This document shows positions 34,174 to 49,500 of a stretch of DNA of 64,000 bases, piece after piece. The stretch comes from Glomus cerebriforme. Its lineage: Eukaryota; Glomeromycota; Glomeromycetes; Glomerales; Glomeraceae. The notes under the pieces were generated by a model that searched no databases, had not been told where the DNA came from, and worked only from the letters and a program-made list of their open reading frames with translations. Location of the stretch: NCBI GenBank assembly GCA_003550305.1, contig QKYT01000075.1:44570-108569 (forward strand), given 5' to 3'. The number at the start of each line of letters is the position of its first letter. Position 1 is the stretch's first letter. A program made the translations under genes and the position numbers.

Positions 34174-37100
34174 TTTTAATATAAAATTTCTTGGTTCGTA
34201 AAAGAAAAAAAAAAGAAAATTATTTGTTCGTATATAAAAAGTAGAAGAAAGTTTTTTTTTAACTTTTTGTTTGATAAATTGTTTCAAATGAATTAGACCT
34301 TTTATAAATTATTTTTTTTTTATATCGTAAAATAAAGAATCACCTTTTTCTTAAAATTTAATAAAAAATTTCAAAAAAAAAATAAAAAAAAAAGGTAAAG
34401 AAAAATTTCAAGGAGAATTGGATGGTTTATATATGTTTTTTTTTTCTAAAAAACTGATTATTATAAATTTTGATTCGGAATATCCTATTAATTATCGGAA
34501 AGTTGTAAAAAAGTAACAACGAACAAGATTTACAACTTCAAAATCACACTCATGCGCGTTGTTACAAAATATATAAAAAAAATAATATATGTATATATAT
34601 AATTTTCCACACGACTTTATTCCAATGTAAAAAAGATCGATTGAAAAAATTTTTAAAATAAATAAATCAATAGAAAATAGGAAAAATTTAATATAAATTA
34701 TATGAAAATCAGTTTTTTTTGAAAAAAAATAAAAAATGCAGTGAATTTGAACACAATTTATATTTTTGTTTGTTATATAAATAATACAATCATCTACTCG
34801 TTACCTTTATAATTAATTGCATAAAAAAAAATTTATGAACTGAACTAATTAAGAATGACCACTTTATTTGGTAATATTTTAATACACGCGTGCGTACTTA
34901 GTTTTATTTTTATATGGGTTAATCTTTTTTTTTTTTTAGTACACCATTACAATATTATCCAATATAATAAAAATAGATTTCAACATAATAGGAATTGGGA
35001 GTTGAAAGGTCAAGAGTTATAGCCCCCTAAAATGGGAGTTTTTCTAGAAAATCACTCCTTGGCTAGTTACAGAGTGGCGAATTTCTTGCCAAGCCATCCT
35101 TTCATATTATAAATTGATAGACATGATAGTCGTGTAAGTTGTGAAGAATATTCGGTTCCTTCCTTTTACTTACACATTTAATTGAAATCATTATGACATC
35201 ATACTAATTTATTGATATCTAGAACATTTTAACATGACTTATGATGTGATTTACAAAATAAAAAAACTTCTTGTCATGATCCTCATTCTAAAAATAAAAC
35301 TTGATAAAATCGGAAATTTCCGATTTACATTTTTCCCCCATTATACCATAAATGTCCTTTGCAATATGCATGTGTCGAATGATCTGAGAGAATTTTATTA
35401 AATATGTAATGACATACGATTTTTTTAATTATTTCTTTTTTCAATTTTTTTGGCAATAAACAAATAGATTAAAGTAGTAAGGGACATATTTTTTGTTGTC
35501 ACATTTTATTATTATTATAAAACGACCAATGGTCGGAAAGGGTTACGAAAGTATGTCGGATTAATTATTTTAAAAAAAAATCTAATAATATTTTTATTTC
35601 TATAAATAAAGATAAAAAAATAGTTACATTTCTTTTTTTAATGATAATAATAATTTTCGTAATTGTTTTATGTCATGTATTTTCGTCCTAATTTAGAAAA
35701 AAATAAATTAAATTTTGACTTTTTTGGCTTAATCACAAAAAAAATAATATTATAAAAAGTATGGAGATATGATTTTTTTTTTGATGACCGAGATAATGCA
35801 ATAATGCAATAAAGATATTGTATTCTGTGTTAATCTTTTTTTACAACGATCTGTTCAATTTTAACAAACAATCCAATTTATATATAGTTTACCAATTACG
35901 ATCAAGAATTTATTTTTTTTTTTTTTTTTCCTGTAAATTTTTCGTCATGTTATAAGAAATAAAATTATTATAAGTTACATCTCCCGATTACGCCTCAAAT
36001 ATTACAATTATTTTACGTTTCAAAAATCTTTTTTTTTTTTTTTTTTTTTATGTAACGAGATCAAAAAAATTTATATAATATAATAATTTGGTTTAATCTC
36101 TAAATTAAGAATTTAAAAATAAAAATAATGTCTATTATTACAAATTCTGAAACATAATTATTCTTATTTATAAACGATTTATGCAAGGAAAAGAATATTT
36201 AAACAAAGGTTAATTTCTTAATAAAAGGGCTGGTTCTTTTGTCGATCCTTGTGTTAGTTAGTAAGTGTTTGATCCTTTGTGTTTTTATTATTTATTATCC
36301 ATTTTAAGGTATTTTAAGTTACAAGCCATCATTTTTCATTTTTTTTATCCACGTCTTTTACATGAATTGATCTTTTAAAGGAAAATGTAAAAGAAAAAAA
36401 TTTTTTTTTTTAATTAAACAAAAATCTTAAAAAATTATTATTTTTTTTTTTATATGTTTCAAATCACGTGACTGTTTCGTCTTTCTTACGCAGTAGAGAT
36501 ATATAAATTATAAATTAGGTGAATGAGAATAAAAATGATCGCGCATCAATCGTATCTCCCATCTTTATAATTATAATTAAAAAAAGAATTTATGAAATCC
36601 GCGAAAAATTAATAATAGAATGTGATACAAAGTCTTGTAGAGGCTTTTAATTTGTTACGCCCATCATCAAAAGTTTCGTATCTGAAATAGGTATAGATAA
36701 ATGAGTACATATATTATGTTATTCATGTATTCAGATAATTTTAGTCTTTAGTAGAAATTCTTTTTAATCAGTTATGACCCGCATTTTTTTTTTAAAAAAA
36801 AAAAATTAAATTATTAATTAAACTCGTGCACCTATAATGGTTTAATCATGTGAATTATTATTCCCATGCAAAATTATGCAAACCCATCAGTTAATTATTG
36901 TATGCATTATATACATTATTATTATTTTAATTTTTGCTTTTTTTGGTAAAAGGAATTTTCTATAAAATGTTTGAACGAATAATAATAATTATTTATTATA
37001 ATAACATCTATTGATTTTATCTTTTATGTAGGTTATAGGTTAAATTTTTTTAGAAATTTTCATTTTTGTACTGTTATCGGGATTCGGGGACCCGGGAAAG

Positions 37101-37857
37101 ATTAGTGTAATCTTGTGCTTCCATTTAAATTTCGAATTTCTTTTTTGTTCCATTACGTGTCGTCATTCTTAGATTGGTTTATTTACGTTTAAGTTTTAAA
37201 AGTTATTTTTACTTTATTAAAAATAATATATGGATTTACAATCTTTAAGCTGAAACTGTAAATTTAGTCTTGCTTTTTTTTTCTGGTTCAATATCATTCT
37301 TGCATTCTTGTACAATTATTAAAACATTTAAGTTACAATATCAATAATATCAATTCTATCCTTAATGTTAATTTGCTTGAATTATTTAAAAATTTCGTGT
37401 TGCAGGTTGTAAACATGCAAAGCAAAAAAAAAAAATATACAAATAAAATAAAAAATAAAAATAATAATAATAATAATTCTTCGATTATTATTGTTCCCTT
37501 TAATATGAAACGATTACAAAAATGTTCGCTTCTGATAATCCAATGATGCAGGACTTTGACGTCAATCAGTTATCAATTATAGTAAATAATTTGCTAATCG
37601 ACATTTTAGCATTACGTTTATTAATCTAGCCGATTAAAACTTCAAAAATAGTAATTTTGGTATTATGTAATACGTCAAATATAATTAAATTCTGTATTAA
37701 TTAAAAAAATTCTAATAATCGGTAATAATTATTTATTCCTCTAATATAAATAATTAATTTAGTTAATTTAGAATAAACTGATCAATTAATTAATAAAATC
37801 CTTTATTATTCGTACTTAATATGTAATGTTATAAATTAAATAGATATTTATAAATTT
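34174..37857. other. long intergenic region
   Basis: No supported gene in 3.7 kb. Many A and T homopolymers. TCACGTGA occurs at 36464-36471. Two stretches of less biased composition, about 34985-35110 and 36480-36720, may be decayed sequence or regulatory DNA; neither has a usable reading frame. Confidence 0.5.
36464..36471. promoter_or_regulatory. TCACGTGA palindrome
   Basis: Perfect palindrome within a long non-coding region; same word as at 26150, 32504 and 51026. The target gene is unclear. Confidence 0.25.
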
Positions 37858-40348
37858 TTACAACTTTAATCTTAATTGAGGAATATTATAATATAATTTA
37901 AGACAATCAGGATTGGCAAGGGTACCAGAGGGAATAACAGTTTCGCCGGAAATAATTCTTTTTACTGCTAGTTCAACTTTTTTACCATTAATAGTATACT
38001 ATTTTTGGAAAAAAAACAATTTTGTCAAGTTCTGAAAAAAGAAACCACAATAATAATAATAAAATATTACTTACTGGAATATCATCAATAGGCAAAATAA
38101 AAGTCGGAACATGCCTGGGACTTAATTGATCTCTGATTTTTTTCTTAATGTTTTCTACCAATTGTTTATCACACTTATGTCCATCACTCATTTTTAAAAA
38201 TAATACAACACGTTCATTTTCATTATTATTCATATTAGTTTTTTGTCCAACGACTAAACTGTCAATTATACCATCTTTCCTAAAATATTCATCTATTATA
38301 TTATAAATTTCTGCGCTACCAAATCTTACACCACCAGGATTTAATGTTCCATCACTTCTACCTAACATTACTACTCCACCTGTATTAGGATTAATAAATA
38401 TGAAATCGCCATGATACCATACTCCGCTATATGTTGAGAAATATGCTAAACGATATAGATCGTGTGAAGGTGTATCATTCCAAAAATATATTGGCATACA
38501 TGGAAACGGTGCGGTACATACTAGGTCTGCTGATTGTGCATATACCGGATTACCTAAAGAAAAAAAAATTCTCTTACTACTTTTGTCACGGTAGAAAATA
38601 ATTTCAATATAATATCAGCGTACCTTGACCATTCCAAGCTTCAATTTTCATTCCTAAACAAATACATTGTATTTCACCTCTATAAACAGGTAATACAACA
38701 TTATGTCCGGCAAATAAGGAACAAATATCAGTACCACCTGTAATACTTCCCAATACTAAATCATTTTTAATCTCTTTATAAACAAAATCAAAACTTTCTG
38801 GTTTAAGTGGTGATCCCGTTGATAATATCATACGAAGTTTATTTAAATTATGATGATTTTTTGGTCTATATTTTACATCCTCCAAACTTTGTATATATTT
38901 TGCTGATGTACCAAATATTGTGATTCTAATTATAATAAAAGAATGTTAAGAGATAATAATATTGTCTTTTCTTCTCCCCTTACAATGACCTTACACCAAT
39001 ACTCACCCTAATTTTTCAGTTAATTCCCAAAGTGTAGAAGGGGATGGTTTAAATGGACTACCATCATACAATACAATACTACATCCAACACTCAATCCTG
39101 CAACTAACCAATTCCACATCATCCATCCGGTTGTAGTATAATAAAAGAATACATCGTTTTCTGTCATATTACCATGTAATATATGTTCTTTTTTTTGTTG
39201 TATTAATAATCCACCAGATCTATGTACTAGACATTTTGGTTTTCCTGTCGTACCTGAACTGAACAAAATATAAACTGGATGATCAAATGATACTTGTTCA
39301 AATTGGATTTTCTCTTCTTCTTCCCCTTCTCCTTGTGAAATAAATTCGTTCCAGTATGATGCTAATGGAATATCATTAATCTCATCCCCAATTTTTCCTA
39401 CAAAAGGAATAACAATCACCTTTTCTAATCCTTCATTCTTCAACTTTTCGACAACAATTTTTAATTTATCTAAATGATTATATTCTTTTTCATTATATAT
39501 TATAGAATTAACTGAAAATAATATTTTGGGACGAATTTGACAAAATCTATCCAATACTCCTGTAACTCCAAAATCTGTTGAAGTACTACTCCATATTGCT
39601 CCTATACTTGTCGTTGCTAACATTGCTATTACTGCTTCACTACAATTTGATATATATGCTCCTACTCTATCTCCTTTACTTACACCTATTTTACGTAAGG
39701 CTCTTGATAATTTGTTTACTCGTACATATAATTCATAATATGTTATACTTGTTGGTGATCTTCTCTCGCCTTTGACATTATAAAATTAAGATTTTTCAAA
39801 TTAAATTAAAAGAATATTAGAGTTGATGATATATTTGATGTAGTTAAATGAATTCACTATACCTGCGGAAATTAATGCTACTCTATTTTTATCTCTACAC
39901 CATAATAAATTTTCTGCAAAATTAAGTTTTGCTCCTAAAAACCATGCTGGTATTTGATCCATTGGTTTATTCTCCAACACCTTTAATTTTAGGCATGATC
40001 ATTTCATTAATATCACACATTGATTCTTTTAAAAATCGAAACTAGTTTAAATCTTTACCTGTTCGTAAGGAACTGAATAAATTATCTTCGTATAATCCCA
40101 TATTTCTGCCCAAAATTCTTGAATATTATCAACTGACCACTGCCACAACTGTTTATAACTCTCTATATTTTAATAAAAAACACATTCGATTATAATTCGT
40201 TCACATTGAATTTCGAGTATCCGATATAAGTACCTAGATTAATATTATGTTTTTTATTAACTTTAATACGAAAATTTTCAATTTCTGTATTGGAAATATC
40301 TTTTGGTCTCCATAATTCTACTGGATTTAATGGAATTGACGCGGACAT
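37858..40348 (-). CDS. AACS: acetoacetyl-CoA synthetase
   Basis: Seven exons on the minus strand (40234-40348, 40059-40162, 39863-39980, 39007-39769, 38624-38925, 38075-38553, 37858-37998) join in frame to 673 aa, very near the 672 aa of human AACS. The cytosolic enzyme activates acetoacetate with ATP and CoA for sterol and fatty-acid synthesis. It belongs to the ANL adenylating family. Motifs in order: the N-terminal ELWRPKDI and FWAEIWDYT, KLNFAENLLW, GAIWSSTSTDFG, the P-loop YILFSSGTTGKPK, TTTGWMMWNWLV, GSITGGTDICSLFAG, the aspartate of YHGDF, and GRSDGTLNPGGVRFGSAEIY. The last exon supplies NGKKVELAVKRIISG with the catalytic lysine region (N-G-K-K). SGTTGKPK with T-G-G-W-like TTTGWMMW and the 670-residue length separate it from ordinary acetyl-CoA synthetases. 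All conserved motifs are intact. Confidence 0.94.
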
Positions 40349-40534
40349 TGTTAATACAAATTTTATTAAGATAGATATATTTAGAGAAGACACGTCTAAA
40401 AGTCATTTATATATATATTATTGTTACAGATGATCACGATTTACTAGTCATGTGTGTTCTCAAATGACTTTCCCACGGGATTGTGTGACAGTTACATAAA
40501 TTTTTATTAAATTAATTAATAATTATATATATTA

Positions 40535-43500
40535 TTATATATTTGAAATACGTTGTCTCTTTGAGACCCCATTTAATTTTGCATTCTTCCTTTTACGATT
40601 TTGTTTTTTCATTTCATTCTTCTTAAGTTTACGTTTGGCTGTAGATTCAGGATCAACAAGAGCCTATAAAAAAATGAATCATTTATCAAATAATACATAA
40701 TATTATCATCAAAGTAAGGATATAAATATTCATATTTACCATAATTGCTTTTTTATGTTTACGTCCTCTTCTAACTTCCAAAACTTGTTGTTTAATCTTA
40801 TTATAATATATGTGAAATTGTGTTGTACCAACACATTTTTGTACTAAATCGAGTATTTCTTTACCAAGTTGTTTAACATTGTCTATAATAAAGTAACCTT
40901 ATTAATACTACCGAAAAAAACGTAGAAAACGTTAAAATCCAAAGTAAATCATAAACAAACTTACCAATTTCTTTCCCTTTAATAGTTTCATCAATAATAA
41001 ATCGGTAAATAGGTGAAATTATAAGTGTGAGATAAGGTACCAAATCTGATGAAGGAATAAATGATGTCATTGCTGCCATCCATTGATATATGCTTGTGCG
41101 CTATTTTATATGAAAAACTGTTACTAATGCGTTCAAAGCTAATATGAAAAAGATATTCATTTTATGACTTAAAACAGCATACCTGTAAATCAATATCTTC
41201 TTTTCTAATTTGGGCAAATCTCGCTTGATATGACAATTTCTTAAATAACCAAAACAACAAAGAATTCCCTTTTGTTTTATTTTGTTTTTCTCTGTCTTCA
41301 TTATTATCATCCGCTTCATGACCCTCCTCTTTGTCCTGATCGTCATCCTGGTCTTCAACATCTTCCTCTTTTAGTGTAGTCTCTTCATCAGAAGTTAAAT
41401 AATAAAGATTTTTTCCAATAAAAAACAAATTCTTTACAGTTTGTGTTGCAAGTTCTGATCCTAAATACTCGCTCTTTAATTGAATACAAAATTTGTTTGC
41501 TAGTTTTTTCAACACCTCTTTTGATAAATATTCATCACGTTCATTGGACACACTAATAATCTTAGTCTCAGGATTAATTTTTGAGAAATATAACCCAAAT
41601 AATCTACATGTTGAAAGTCTTATCCAACTATGAGGGAAAAGTAAATGGTAATCAATTAATACCCAAATATTCTTTGATTTATCTAAATAAAGAACTGAAG
41701 GGAAACTCTTAACTAGTTTTGTGAAAGTGTTAAGAGTATAATATCCAATTTCCCAATCAACATTATCTATTGTTATAGAATCATCTTCATTAGCATGTTT
41801 CTCCAATTGTTCCGAAACTTGTTGACTTATACTCAAAGCTTTCTCTAAGATATCCAATAATTCAAGTATATGTTTTTTGAATTTGTCACCAAAAGCTTCA
41901 ATTATAAGACCATAAACTTGTACTGCCATTCTCTGTAAATTCCTTTTGTCATTTTGTTCAAACCATTTATTCAATAAGACATATACATTTCTAAGTCTTA
42001 TTTCATCCATTCTATTCAAAAGAATTTTAATTAATGCTCCGGCCATTTCTCGACATTTGTTTGAATCATCATTCACTAAAGACATTACTAATGACAAGAA
42101 AAACATTTCTGCATATTCCATTAAAATTTCTTCATTAAATTTGGTGAACATTAAATTAAGCATTTCCATCACCGATTGTCGTCCGCTTTCGAATATATAA
42201 TTCAAATTTTTGACTAAAAAGTTCAATTGATTTTTTAATCGACCACGTCCTTGAGGATAATCCAATAAAAATTGAAGTAAAAGTTGTCTCGATAAATCAC
42301 GCGTTAGAGCTGTTTGACTAGTGATCATTATTTCAGCAACAGTTTGCATTAAATCGTATATTTCAGGGACAATAAATTTACGCGATACAATAGCACGTAT
42401 TAACGAGAACATTGTTCCTTGACGTTGAGGTTCTTCAAGATCAGGCCGTATAAGATTAATAAGTAACGTTAATTGACTTTCCTTGAATTCAACTTGCTTA
42501 CAATCGCGTATTATAACTGAAAGTAATTTGAAGCACGCTTGGGCCAATTCAGAATTCGTGGTATTTGAAGTTCTTATTAAGGTAAAAGTCTGTTTTACAA
42601 TTACAGGTAAAGCCTCATCTAAAGATTTTAGTTTAAGTTTGCAAATTATGCACATAACTTTTAATGAAATTATATTGACATTGAGATGTTTTGAATATAA
42701 CGCATTTCCAATTATATTCACAAATGGTGCCAATAACTTGAGTTGTTCCTCAGATTTTGTATCAAACTTATCACGTTTTAATGCTGCTAAAAATATTGTT
42801 AAACCAAATTCCACAAATCGATAAGAGTTTGCTTCATAGTAATCTGCTGGCTCTGAAATATCGCGCTTAAGCTGGACAGTAAAATTCGCTTCTAAGTTAC
42901 TTATATTAGGCTTAAATTTTTTTTCGGACTTTAACATGTTGAGATTTTGTGAAATAAGCCCTTGACAAAAAGTTACCATTTCATTGGTATCAAATTGTGG
43001 ATTGGAATTCAAACCAACGGATATTTTCCTTAATATTTCATCTACTTTGCGTAAAACTTTTAGATTTTGTGTTTCACGCATAATTTCTTTAAGTGGTATA
43101 AGCAAGATTCCAATGTTTTTAAATTCAATAATTTTGGCAAGAAGTTCAAACGTTCCGAAACTTTTAGTAGATTTCATCTCCTTAATTTTTCCAGTAATCT
43201 CCTCTGCATCTTTTTCTTCTCCAACCTCACCAAATATATCATTTATAATGATATCAGTTATAGGTTGAAGGCAATAATCGAGAGCACCAACTTGTAGATT
43301 TGGTACCAAATTTGCTAGAAGAGTATGTATTGTAAATCCAAGAATATGTAACTGATATCCTCGTGTCAGTGCACTTCGTAACTCCTTTACTATAAAAGAA
43401 AAGTATAAAGGTCCAAGGAAAGTCGAAATTTTACTAAGAGTATCTCTAGTAGTATCACGAGCATCTTGCTGACGACTTCTTAATATTTGACATACAGTAG

Positions 43501-46500
43501 TAAGCAATCCGGGTAAATTAAATCGGAGTGATGTCTCAGGTAAAGCTCTTAAAAGTTTGGTAATTGCCAATGCAATTGGAACACGGATAGTAACACTTTC
43601 ATTATCATGTTGAGTTAAATATTGCTTAAGATCAGGAAGTAAATTATTTACAATATTATTATGAATACGATTAGCTAAAGATTTTGCTTTTGCCTCGTCG
43701 CTTTCTGATTCTTCAGATTCTACTATTAACATATTAATGTCTTCATTTGCTTCGTTATCATCAGCTATATGTTTATCCGATTCTTCATTTAACAAATCAC
43801 TCTGCTCTATTATTACCTTCGTTGATTGTTGTTCATTTGGACTAACGGATGTTTGTGGATCCTTTATTTGAGCCTCAGATACTTGGGCTTCGGAGACGTC
43901 AAAATGAAAACTGTCCAATATAGAGATAACAGTTCGGACTAAGACCTTTTCTAAATTAGATTTCTTAGGAATCAATTTCATATACTGTTTTAAAAGAGCA
44001 TAATATTGAACCCAGGGAAGTTGACCCGCAATAACTCCAATTGTTGAAATAGTTTCATTAATTAATATGTGATCGACTATCCTATCCGCCTCAAAGATAA
44101 AATGACCAATAAGTGGCATAAATATTTGTACTAAATTGCTACTCTTTATTTTCCCATTTGCACACTCGTTGGAAAATCTTTTAAGTGCACGAATGCGGCG
44201 ATGGATTTGGATGTGATGAATATTATTGAAAAAATTGGCTTCTTCATCATCATATAATAAACAGGCCATATCAGAAAATTGAGTTATTGACGGACATTTC
44301 TTCACTGCATATGATAAAATCGTGAGGAATTCTATTCGTACCATTTCTAAAGACATTTTCATTCCTCTTTTGATTGCTGGAAAAATGACTTTGATCAAAA
44401 GATTTTGGTAGTCTGTCTGAACTTTAGTATCTTCATTAACACGATCAATAAATCTTGTAATACAGAAAGATGAATTATTCCGAATTGAAAGCTCCTCTGG
44501 ATCTTGAACAAAGAATAAGCAATTAAATAATAATGGCAACCATTGTACAGAATTAAATTTCTTATACAAGTCTTGATTAATTCGATTAAATGCATCTAAC
44601 CGTCTATTAAAATCTGGTTCATCCAACCTTTTTGTTGAAAATGCATTAATGTCTTCAATTACAGATGTAACTTCTCTCAAAGATTCGTCATATTTGGAAA
44701 ATTCAGTAAGAGTTTTTACCAAAAATAAGCGACAATCTCTGGAGTGAAGTGTCGAAAATTCATATGATATATAGTTGTAATATTTGTAAAACAATTCATT
44801 GCAAAGTTGAAATCCTGGAATAGCATGTAAGAAATTTGCAACAATGTGTAAGATATTTGCTTTGATCTTCTCTGAAACAACTTGTGGGCGTTTTCGGAGG
44901 TATGGTAAGAGTAAATCAACCAATTTTTTTGCTTGATCACCATTTTCAATATAACTTGCAATCTGAGATAATATTGCAATTTCACGTTTAGAAAAATAAT
45001 CTTTTCCAAAAGAGGCAGTTTGACTCGACTGCGATAAAACATATTCTAGATTATCTAATAATGATGAAACATATGGTCTTAGAACTCGACTTTTTAAAGA
45101 GTTTTCATCCTCATCAACGTCCATTTCATCTCCACATATTGTTAAGATATTATCGGTTATATCCAAAACTTTTGAAACTACGGACTCACGAACTTTTTTT
45201 GCCGACAAACACGCAAAAACTTTAGGTAAAACATCCTTATTGTAATCAACTAAGAATAACAAATATTCTTTACGTGAAGCCCATATAGCAAATAATTCCA
45301 TTAGTGCTGATGGTGCTTGCGTACATTCAATATCCAATTTGGGAATTTTAATCGATATGAAGGATTTGAACATAGATTTAATATAAGGTTTGTAGTCAAA
45401 AAATGTACGAATTTTGAAAAATCCAGCTACTCGTTTTAACCCTAATTGTCTGATAACTTTTAATTTCTGGATATTTTCTTTATTTTCCTTGATTTCCATC
45501 TCAGTGTCATCATTCTCTTTTTCATTATTATCTAAAGAGACACCTTGACCTTCATCTTGTGATAACAATTTTCTTTGAGCATCATGGATAATATATAAAA
45601 GAACTTTAAACATATCAGGAATGAATGGCAATAGATAAGAGCCTAATTGTTTTAATATGTCCTCTAAAAAGTTCAAGTATCCGAGTTGTTTTCGGTATGT
45701 CACAAACTTGCATAAATCTAAATCCGGTACCAAATTAAACTCGTTATTTACTACACCTGGTTGGTTGCGAATGATGATAAACGGGTCAAGTAGTAAGTCC
45801 ACCAAAAAGCTCAATTCAGATTCTAAACAATTTGATAAAGCAGCCAATACTGCAACCCTACGAGCTCCTATTCCAGAACTTGATGATGACTTGCCTTTTC
45901 TTGATATCATTCGACCATATAAAAGTCGAATAGCAATAGGCATTAATTCAGCTCTATGTGAGAATTCTACAGAACCATTGTCCTTACTTAGAGAAAATGT
46001 TGATAACTCATCCCGAAATTTAACCTCATCAACAAAATTACGGAGGTTATCTTCATAAGGAGTAACACCCTTGAGCTTCCAAGTGAAAAGACATTCCAAA
46101 GCAAGAGCTTGAGTTTTGATATCTCCAGCTGTCAACAAGTTTAAATAAATATTTTGCAAATTAGATGACTTATAGACTGATCGCGGATTTTTAAATTTGG
46201 CAAAAAGTTTTAAGAAAAGTGCCATTTTTGTTTTTATTATTTTGGAAGATTGTTCAAGAATTACTACTTTTTCCTCTTTTTGATTATTATTTTCACTACT
46301 TAATGAACCATTTACTTCCTCTATAACGTTCTCAGGTTTAGTTTCTGATACTTCTAACTTTTCTCGACTTTCTAGAATTTGTTCATCAACACCCATTTTA
46401 TTCGACAATTCTTCAACTTCTGAGTCATATTCAGATTTTACAAAACGAAGAAAGAAGGGAACAAATTGTTTAGAATGTTGTTCAGCGACGTGCGGCACTT

Positions 46501-49500
46501 CAATAAGAGTTTTTATGAGAAGTCCATGATAATTCCAATAGTCTAACCTTTCATTTTGAGGAGTACACACCTATTAAAAAAATAAATTGTTTCCAAATTA
46601 GTGACAGAATATAAAATCAAATTTGATAATAATTTAATAAAAATAATTCTTTTATTCACCGAAATATAATGTATTAATAAACTGTTTTGACCATTATTTT
46701 CAAAGAATTTGAATGACTCGTCAGCTGCTTTATTAAATTTATTTAAATTTGGACATTCAAAAGATTTATCAGTAATCTTTGTAGGAATCAATATACTATC
46801 TAATTTTCCGAAATAAGCTTCAATAGTATATTTCGAAAATCCATTTTCTACTAATTCATCCTCAAATCGCAAAAATTCGTTATGAATCAAATTCCAAAAT
46901 GTGCGCGGATCAACTTGTGAAAAATTCACTAAGACATCTATTGCATCCGTCCATATAGAACTAAAATTTATGGTCAATAAGCCTATAATAGAAATGATGC
47001 AAAACATTTAAATATGTTTGTTACACGATAAATATAATTAAATATAAAATTAATCCTTAATACCTACCAAAACAGTACAATGGTATAACCTCAGAATAAA
47101 ATTCGGGTATGCGTTTTGATGATATTAATGGATTCAATTTTCGTAGTTGCATCGCTTTTTCACGATATGTAGATACTGTTATATCTATTTTCTCTACATT
47201 TAATATTATTGCAAAAATTTCGCAAGGTTCTTTGTCATCTTTAAAACTCTCTTCAGATCGAAGATGAAATTGATCAAAAAGGTTGAGTATCATTAATGAA
47301 TATATTCGACGACGGTGTTTAAATGAACTAAAATTCAACTTCAAATGGGGATAAATTTTTTCTAGATTGTTCGTATTAAATAGATCACCATATTTAGAAC
47401 TATGAAATAAAAAAAAAAAAATAAGTTAAACCATTGAAATATAATAAATATTTTATAATAATAATTGATTATTACCATGATTTCAAATATTCCATATATT
47501 CTGTAATTCCTCTCAAAATCATTTCATTTGTTCCATATTGGATCAAGATCTCATCGAAAATCAAACTCCATAGTTCGAACATAAATTCAATTTTGTCGGG
47601 TCCCCGATTTTTTCTGACAAATATTGTTATTGTTTCGATTGCTTGGCCCAGTAAATTTTGTATCAAGAAAAGTGGTGATCCGTCAGCAAACGGCCTCCTT
47701 GTGAGTGGTGAAATTTGAACTTTAGATGACTGTAGACAGCGTAACAATGACTTTATTAATGAAGATAATGAATCAATAACTGAATCAAATGGCGCCAATA
47801 AGTGAGGTATTATGGTAAGAGTAGCTGAAATTAAAGATATCTCTGAATTGAAACTGGACTCCTAAATATTTAAATTAAAATTCGATACAAAATTGTTACA
47901 TTTAATAGACCATTCTAACAAAAACGTAAAATATTTCACCTCATTTACCTTATTTAAGTAAATCCAACTTAATTTCTCTGCATCTGAAACCCAATCATAG
48001 TCCTGCTTAATTATATTTATTAGTCCATCTGTAACGCTCTTATGCGTTATAGACCCTGATTCTTCGGATTTCTTTTGTATATTAGGAAATTTTATTAATT
48101 CATCCTTCGTAACAAACGATGAAATAGTTCCAGAAGAAATGGAGATGGTATCCGTTAAAAATAAATTGGCCCAGAAGAGGATCAACTTAGTGCTATTTGT
48201 TTCCCAATGCGTTGTAGAATACCTAAAAAAAAGGAAACGATATAAATAAAAGATCTGAGAAATAAGATAAATAATTAAATGTGGATTACCTTATAATGTA
48301 CGGAAGCATAATGTTGGTATAATCCTCCCATTTTAGATATGATAGGTCTAATGAGAATGATAATACAGTGTCAACATCCTACAGATCATTGTTCATTGAG
48401 ATATTAGAATTCAGTAAGTCACAAAACATAGATTAATATCAATTTTGACACACATTATACTCAAATATTTTATCCAAGATGACTTTTCCGCCAACAAGAA
48501 TATCATCTAGTTTGGACAATGTGATCAAAGCAGCACACAATTTGAAAAAATGTTGTCGAAGAAAAGATAATTCTTGTGACGATGACATAAATATATATGG
48601 AGTTATATTTTGTGCCATCCTGAAAATTCGTTTGAAATCTAGTATAAATGATATATATAATAAATTAATTTGTGATGAAGTAAAATCCTACTTTAATTTT
48701 AATATTTTTACCATTAACTCGACCTCCCCTCCGAACAGTCAAACATATATAAATCAGAGATAAATTCAATCCAATTTTTAAAATAGACGCATTTGATATT
48801 GGTTCACTTTCATTTAGATCAAGTTTGCTCAAATTATCTTTAATCTCGCTTTCGATTTCTCCCAAATATAAATCCCATATTGGACCAAAATTCTCGCGTT
48901 TGATATAGTGAAGAAGAGCAATTGTGGTTTCTTTAAGAATATGATAACATGAACTTGTTTCTTTATATTTATAAAATAACTATCAATTAATAAAGTTTGC
49001 GCATTTAATAATTATATAATAAACGAAATCAAACATGTCATACCAATTTCATCGACTTTCTCAATTTTTGAATATGAGACGTATAATAACTTCTTTAATA
49101 ATATTGATCCACTAGAATGAAGACTGTTTTCAGAAGCCTTTTCAAACATACAAGACGACAATAGATAAAATTAATAAATTAAATGTAAATACGATAAATC
49201 ACAGAACATATATATATATACTTTAGCAGCCTCGCTAAATAATATGCTCAACCCTCTGCAATAAATTTCTGATGGAGACTCGTAAATTGAATCAATAATA
49301 AAATTAACAATCTTTGTAAGATTATTGCCTCGAGCCTTGCGTAAAAGAAACGCAAACGATTCGGCAGCAAACCGTTGAATATAAGGCTTCTGGTACTCTT
49401 TGCCAAGCAATGGAGCTATAAGGCTTTGTTGCAAACAAATAATGGTTAATAAATAGACTAAAGAAGATAACACATCTATAGTATGATAATTACCGATATG

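Noticed and set aside
34174..34287. Upstream in-frame ATG for the ssSPT gene
   Set aside because: It would add 38 residues rich in K and F from homopolymers, unlike the family; the ATG at 34173 gives the usual length.
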